Source: Pogonophryne albipinna (Eukaryota; Chordata; Actinopteri; Perciformes; Artedidraconidae). From it: a DNA stretch of 64,000 nucleotides. The DNA lies in NCBI GenBank assembly GCA_028583405.1, contig CM053253.1:14209112-14273111 (forward strand). The letters are read 5' to 3'. This document shows positions 59,701-64,000 of the stretch, in pieces; position 1 is the first letter of the stretch, and the number at the start of each line of letters is the position of its first letter. A model generated the notes under the pieces. The model was not told the DNA's origin. It did not search any database and was given only the letters and a program-made list of their open reading frames with translations. The position numbers and the translations under genes are program-made.

Positions 59701-62700
59701 GGCAGTCTGCCTGTGCCCTCTTGGCACTCCCTCTTGCAGAAGTACCAATTCTCCCTCTCAGAAAATACTGAGCATAACAACAAAAGATGGATACTGGACC
59801 AACTGGTGATAGCAGAAGTCTTATTTGCACAAAAGTCTGCAAAAGCAATTGAATGCATTCATTTATTGTTGTCTTATTTTGGACAATATGGCACCATTAG
59901 CTTGTATTTCCTATTGTTTTATTTCATCAGTGTTTTTAACGGGCTGAGGCTCAGATTCTACGTGTACGTCTTCATTAAGCAGGTACATACTTTAGTATTA
60001 AAACAATTCTAAATCCTTTGACAAAATGAATACTACAACACCCACAATGGTTGTATGCCCTACCAAAATCAGGAACACACACAAAAGCTCAGCAGCCATT
60101 AAATGAAACGGACAAGCTGCAGGTAAATCCTGGTGGAAAAGCGATCCCTGGAAAGCAATAATATGTTTATAAGCCTGTTTGTGGGTTAAACATAAGAAAA
60201 AAGCAGAAACATCTCTTTGTCAAGTGGCATTCTTTATAGAAGTGTCTATAAAGTCTGGGGTATTCTTCGTCAACGCTAAACAAGGTCCTAACCAACCAAA
60301 ACGTCGTCAAATCTTTGGGAAATCTGGGAATAATCTTGTCTTTACCATCTGAGCTGTCCCCTCGCTGGTAAAAAACTAAGTATTACAAAGTGGAGGCTTG
60401 ACTCACTCAGATATCAGAATCACTCTTTCGTGCTCTTTCTCCTATATGCAACTATTCGTCGTCGTCAGTTGAATATTTCACCAATTGCAATTCAGTAAAA
60501 GCCCTTAAACAGTACCAGCTAGATTGAAGTGCTTGTGAAAAGTGCAGTGTTTTTATCGACATTCCGGGATTGGTTTTCTTTTGAAATTAGCAAGAAGTAT
60601 TTGGTAATGGTAGACAGAGTTGCTCTATGTTTGTGTTTTTTTTACTTTGGAAAGTTAGATGAGCTACATTTGACATCACATCCTTCATTTCCATTTTATT
60701 GATCTTTGTGGTCGAGAATTTGGACTCTACATCTCATCCAGATATATATTTAGTAAACATTTGGCAACCAAGTGAAGTGCTTTGGGACTAACTCTGATTC
60801 TTAGTCCATAGAACTGATATTGCAGGAATATTGCTGATACCTAAAATGCATGTGATGAATACGTTGGTATGTGGGACATAACTTTAGTACCAGCTATTCG
60901 AACTACAGTATGCCTTTTAAACATGTATTGTATACCTGTGGTGTTTATTTTTATTATCTTTGCTTTGTAATGCCTGTTGTAAAATGCCATTATATAATGT
61001 GTTTTTACTGTATTTATTCCTAAAAGTCTTTTAATTTGTTTTGTAAAGCACTTTGAATTGTCGCGTACAGAAAAGTGTTATATAAATAAACTTGCCTTGC
61101 CTTGCCTTGCAAGAACACGCACAATTTAGTTTAGTCCAAAGTTAAATTACATTACACCAGAACTGAGGGAAGCATACATCAGGGACTCTCAGAATTAAAT
61201 CACATTAGAGCTTCACAGTGGTGAGTTAATGGAAAATAAATGGCTCCATTTTTGGTCAGAAGCTTGTTTCTCAAACATGGGTTTTGATTATAGCTGAAAT
61301 CCTACACATAAGCAGTATTCGATAGACATACAACTTAATGTGCACCACGTAGGCCTGCATTATGGGACATTGGTGAAATGCTTTGTTTTGGACACCAAAG
61401 ACCACAGAAAATGCTGCAGTTGATTCATTCAAATATGGAAGGGGGAAGAGACATTCCCATCGTGAACTGATCCTGTTTTGTCCAGAGTGCAATCCAATTA
61501 ATCCTTGAATTGCCAGGCTTGAAAGAGCAGGAAGGGTTGACTGTCATTTGAAGAATGTATTGCCAATATCCTTATTTAAGTGACTTCAATTAAGTGGAAT
61601 ATTACAGGCGGCAGAGAATGAGGGATGCCGCAGTGTATAAACATTCACAGAGAGTGATTGCAATAAAGTGCTGATGTATTATTATTATTATTATTTACTG
61701 CTAGTAAATACTGCTATTATTTTTTGTCTTATTTCTTGTCTGAGCTGCTTTTTGTTTTCACGGAGTTGGTACATGCCAACTTCCTAAACTTTAAGCACTG
61801 CCCCCACTCTGACTTTAATTAACATCATCTGTGTGCTCAATGAGAATATGTGACAACAGATGGATGCAATGGCTTACACATGAGGAAGTTGATAACATTG
61901 GAAATGACAAATCACTTTGCCACAGATACATTTATGTCAAGATTGTGAGTGAAACTTGCAGATTCTTGCATGTTCCAGTTGCTGTATTTGTTTTCCAAAG
62001 GTCAAATTAGGACAGATGCTTGTAAACTTGTTTTAATGGTGTCTTACATGCAGCTATAGTGTTAAAATTCTCAGAATTAACTGTGTAATTATTTTAGTTT
62101 GTCGATGGCCATCTGTGTTTTCCAAGAATATGTGCTAGTAGTCCATTAAGTGGAACTAATGAGTGCTAAAGCAGATGTTCAGATGAGGCTGTATTGTAAA
62201 TGTGGAAACAACATGAGCTTTGTGAGAAAGTTTATCAGTGAAACTTGGCTGTGAATTGTAAACCTTCTATGATACATGCTAGCCCTGTCCACCTCCACAC
62301 CCTCAGGCAATGTGGGAGTGTTCAAATCGAAGCTTTACTGGAAGCAAGCCTATAGCTGTATGAAGATCCACACAGGAGCCAAACATATGGCATGTTTTAA
62401 CACTTGGAGACTAACAAAGCGTATCTTTTAAAACAGCTGGAATTTTCATCACTATTTTGTCAAGGATCGTCATGAAAGTGACCCATGCCATGACCCACTT
62501 TGGTTTAGCACCCCACCGTTTGATATAAGGAACTATGTATATTTTCTTTTGCCTACAGGCAGGGCCGTCCCTCCCTACAGGCCGATCATGCAGACTGCAC
62601 CTTGCGTAGGGGGCCTCAATTGAGCCGAAAATGCGGCGCAACTATGGCTTATGTGGCGCAATTAGTGTGGCGCGGCACGGTTTCGCCGCTGCGAGGCTTC

Positions 62701-63431
62701 ACTAGCACCCCGTCCCCGTCGACGCTCACGGAACAGAGGGCCTCATCATAGAACTTTGCGTGGGGCCTCATGTTGGCCAAGGACGGCCCTGTGTAGGGGG
62801 TTAAGCAAACATCTCCTTGCCAAGAATTTGAAGTGATGCTCAAAACTTATTTTGACTGTGAAACACTCAGCTACTGTACATTTGAAAGGTGGTGATAAAA
62901 CGATGTTAGTTTACACCGTTAAGGAGATGTGAGCCTGTGTAGCAGCTATTGGATTTCAATAATAACACGTTTCCACGGTGGTAAAATAATATTGGATAAC
63001 CCATGGAAATGGTTTTACATCACACAGAACAACCTTTCACTGCCCTGTCATTTTATGTATACTATTGTTTTATATTCTCTTAATCATTTTGACCCATTAC
63101 TCTATCAATCACTTGCATCACACTGAACTAAGGAGGATTGTTTGCAAATGGTTAACCTATTTCAATATAAAACAAATGTTACTCTGTGAATGGCTCTAAA
63201 GTAACTCATCATTTGTCCTTGGAATTGGAATTATTTAATAAAGTATTTTCTTTCCAAAACAGAGAACTCACAACCCTCACAGATCAAGATCGTATACAAA
63301 TTCAAGGTAAGAACACAATTAACATGGGAATTAAAACTCATCTGTCTTTTTTTTGCACTAATCCTTATGCATTCCTTTGTCATCTGGATTGAAGCAGAGA
63401 CCATCAGGACATAGAGATGGAGCAACAATAA
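56768..63431 (+). CDS. csf1b: Macrophage colony-stimulating factor (CSF1), short teleost form
   Basis: The cytokine that drives monocyte/macrophage survival and growth through the CSF1 receptor. Coding exons: 56768-56809, 58436-58549, 58653-58715, 58842-59012, 59181-59382, 59471-59607, 63263-63306, 63398-63431. All have GT-AG borders and matching phases, giving about 268 residues. Exons 1-2 give a signal peptide (VKCLCVLIFLSFPLTMA at about residues 15-31). The four-helix domain follows, with cysteines matching the human pattern in GPCRHS, SGCTISYTF (equivalent to the inter-chain Cys31), SKCCFV, SQKCVP and DWRCQH. A transmembrane helix lies at about residues 219-240, then KK and a short tail ending DIEMEQQ. 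Unlike human CSF1 (554 residues) there is no large spacer exon, which fits the shorter teleost paralogue csf1b/mcsf2. The a/b assignment is inference. The start ATG was chosen because it precedes an in-frame donor joining the signal peptide. Confidence 0.9.
56810..58435 (+). other. csf1b: csf1b intron 1
   Basis: AT-rich intron between a gtaggt donor and a 'ggttgcag' acceptor. No other gene or clear repeat was recognised in it. Confidence 0.7.
60950..61110 (+). mobile_element. LINE 3'-tail fragment ending in (CTTGC)n
   Basis: 'gtaaagcactttgaattgtc' followed by 'gtgttatataaataaacttg' and four CTTGC units is a familiar teleost LINE 3' end. The element is 5'-truncated and its left border is uncertain. 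Confidence 0.65.
62560..62791. mobile_element. hAT-like MITE in csf1b intron 6
   Basis: A 232 bp element with perfect 11 bp inverted ends CAGGGCCGTCC and GGACGGCCCTG and a CpG-rich interior. The flanking octamers match at only four of eight positions, so the target duplication has decayed or the element is chimeric. Confidence 0.75.
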
Positions 63432-63586
63432 TGTGAGTATCACCTACCTCAAAGGGTTTCTGAGAGTTAAACGGCGGGAGCTGGATCATGATTGACGTCT
63501 TACACAAACACCTGTGTCAGCCACAGTTTTAAATATTACTGCAGTGCACATCCATCTTTTTCATTCTTATTTTACTCTTTCCACAG

Positions 63587-63890
63587 GCAGCAAAGAACAC
63601 ATCGCTGCAGCTGCAGAAGGAGCACTCGTGAAGCTGCACATTTCATCCGTCTGAACACTTTTTAATATCAGTAAATGTATCATGCTCACTTATTTGTTTA
63701 TCTGTTAAGTATTTGCAGATATCTTTTCACTAAAAAAGTTTTATTTTTACACTAGTTATATGTTGAATATTGTGTCTCCATTTGCTACAACTTAACCAAC
63801 TGTTTGTATTGTTGTTTTCCAAATATATACAAATTATTTATTAGTTTGACAATACAATCACAATATTGATAATAAAGGTTCCATCAATAC
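63587..63890 (+). other. csf1b: csf1b terminal exon (3' UTR, or alternative C-terminus)
   Basis: Begins after 'ctctttccacag'. In the main transcript it is 3' UTR, because the stop is in the preceding exon, which ends at 63432 with a gtgagt donor. If the preceding exon is skipped, this exon continues the frame for 25 complete codons beyond the junction codon. Poly(A) signal AATAAA at 63871-63876. Confidence 0.6.
63871..63876 (+). terminator. csf1b: Likely csf1b poly(A) signal
   Basis: AATAAA at the end of the terminal exon, about 285 nt after its acceptor. Confidence 0.6.
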
Positions 63891-64000
63891 AAAATATAAT
63901 GCTCTCACATGTTGTAGCTAAAAGTGCATTCATATAGGAGCACCAGGAAATCAATTGTTAAGTGTGATATTGGCCTATATGAGTTTGACTCGCTTTATGG

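Larger units (their letters stand above)
59608..63262 (+). other. csf1b: csf1b intron 6, with repeats
   Basis: 3.65 kb intron separating the transmembrane exon from the cytoplasmic-tail exons. It contains a LINE tail at 60950-61110 and a hAT-like MITE at 62560-62791. No coding exon was recognised within it. Confidence 0.7.

Noticed and set aside
59713..60012. 99-codon frame after the csf1b transmembrane exon, as a possible extra exon
   Set aside because: No acceptor/donor pair in the right phase was evident, and the sequence does not resemble CSF1 tails. It is read as intron.

Overview
The window is from a bony fish, probably a percomorph teleost. The evidence is spliced vertebrate genes with canonical GT-AG introns, very long (CA)n microsatellites, and dense teleost-type mobile elements (an L2/UnaL2-type LINE, TTAA-target and hAT DNA elements, a solo LTR). 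Nothing looks bacterial or viral. The species is not determined.

Three protein-coding genes can be read. (1) The first coding exon of a magi1-like scaffold gene lies on the minus strand at 18722-19019. Its promoter lies to the right and its large first intron fills positions 1-18721. (2) A complete 9-exon renin gene (ren) lies on the plus strand at 43219-47908. It encodes about 395 residues and has a TATA box, a consensus cAMP-response element, a DR1 nuclear-receptor element and a poly(A) signal. (3) A complete macrophage colony-stimulating factor gene (csf1, most like the short teleost csf1b/mcsf2 form) lies on the plus strand at 56768-63431. It encodes a transmembrane four-helix cytokine of about 268 residues. 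Exon phases join exactly in both complete genes. The three genes are neighbours but have no shared pathway: junction scaffold, blood-pressure protease and myeloid growth factor.

The intergenic DNA is rich in repeats. 19.6-30.5 kb holds AT-rich and simple repeats, tRNA-like SINE remnants, hAT remnants and a 1.4 kb long inverted repeat with arms of about 580 bp. 30.5-37.5 kb is a composite tandem-repeat locus: 36-45 bp and 60 bp GC-rich units, a 12 bp GACTCGAGAGGG-type array with higher-order duplication, and a 33 bp array. It is interrupted by a 5'-truncated L2 copy and by a 1.55 kb hAT-like element that itself carries a TTAA-type MITE. The locus abuts the LTR edge and gag-like start of a minus-strand Gypsy-like element. 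50.5-53.6 kb is a nearly full-length L2-clade LINE with two frameshifts. 53.6-55.3 kb is a 0.4 kb tandem duplication, one copy of which carries an 814 bp solo LTR with a 5 bp target-site duplication while the other copy keeps the empty site. A truncated second LINE follows at 55.5-56.3 kb.

No previously undescribed multi-gene system is apparent. The most useful observations are the ren promoter architecture, the datable nested insertions, the three related TTAA elements, the long inverted repeat, and the in-frame alternative C-terminus available to csf1b.
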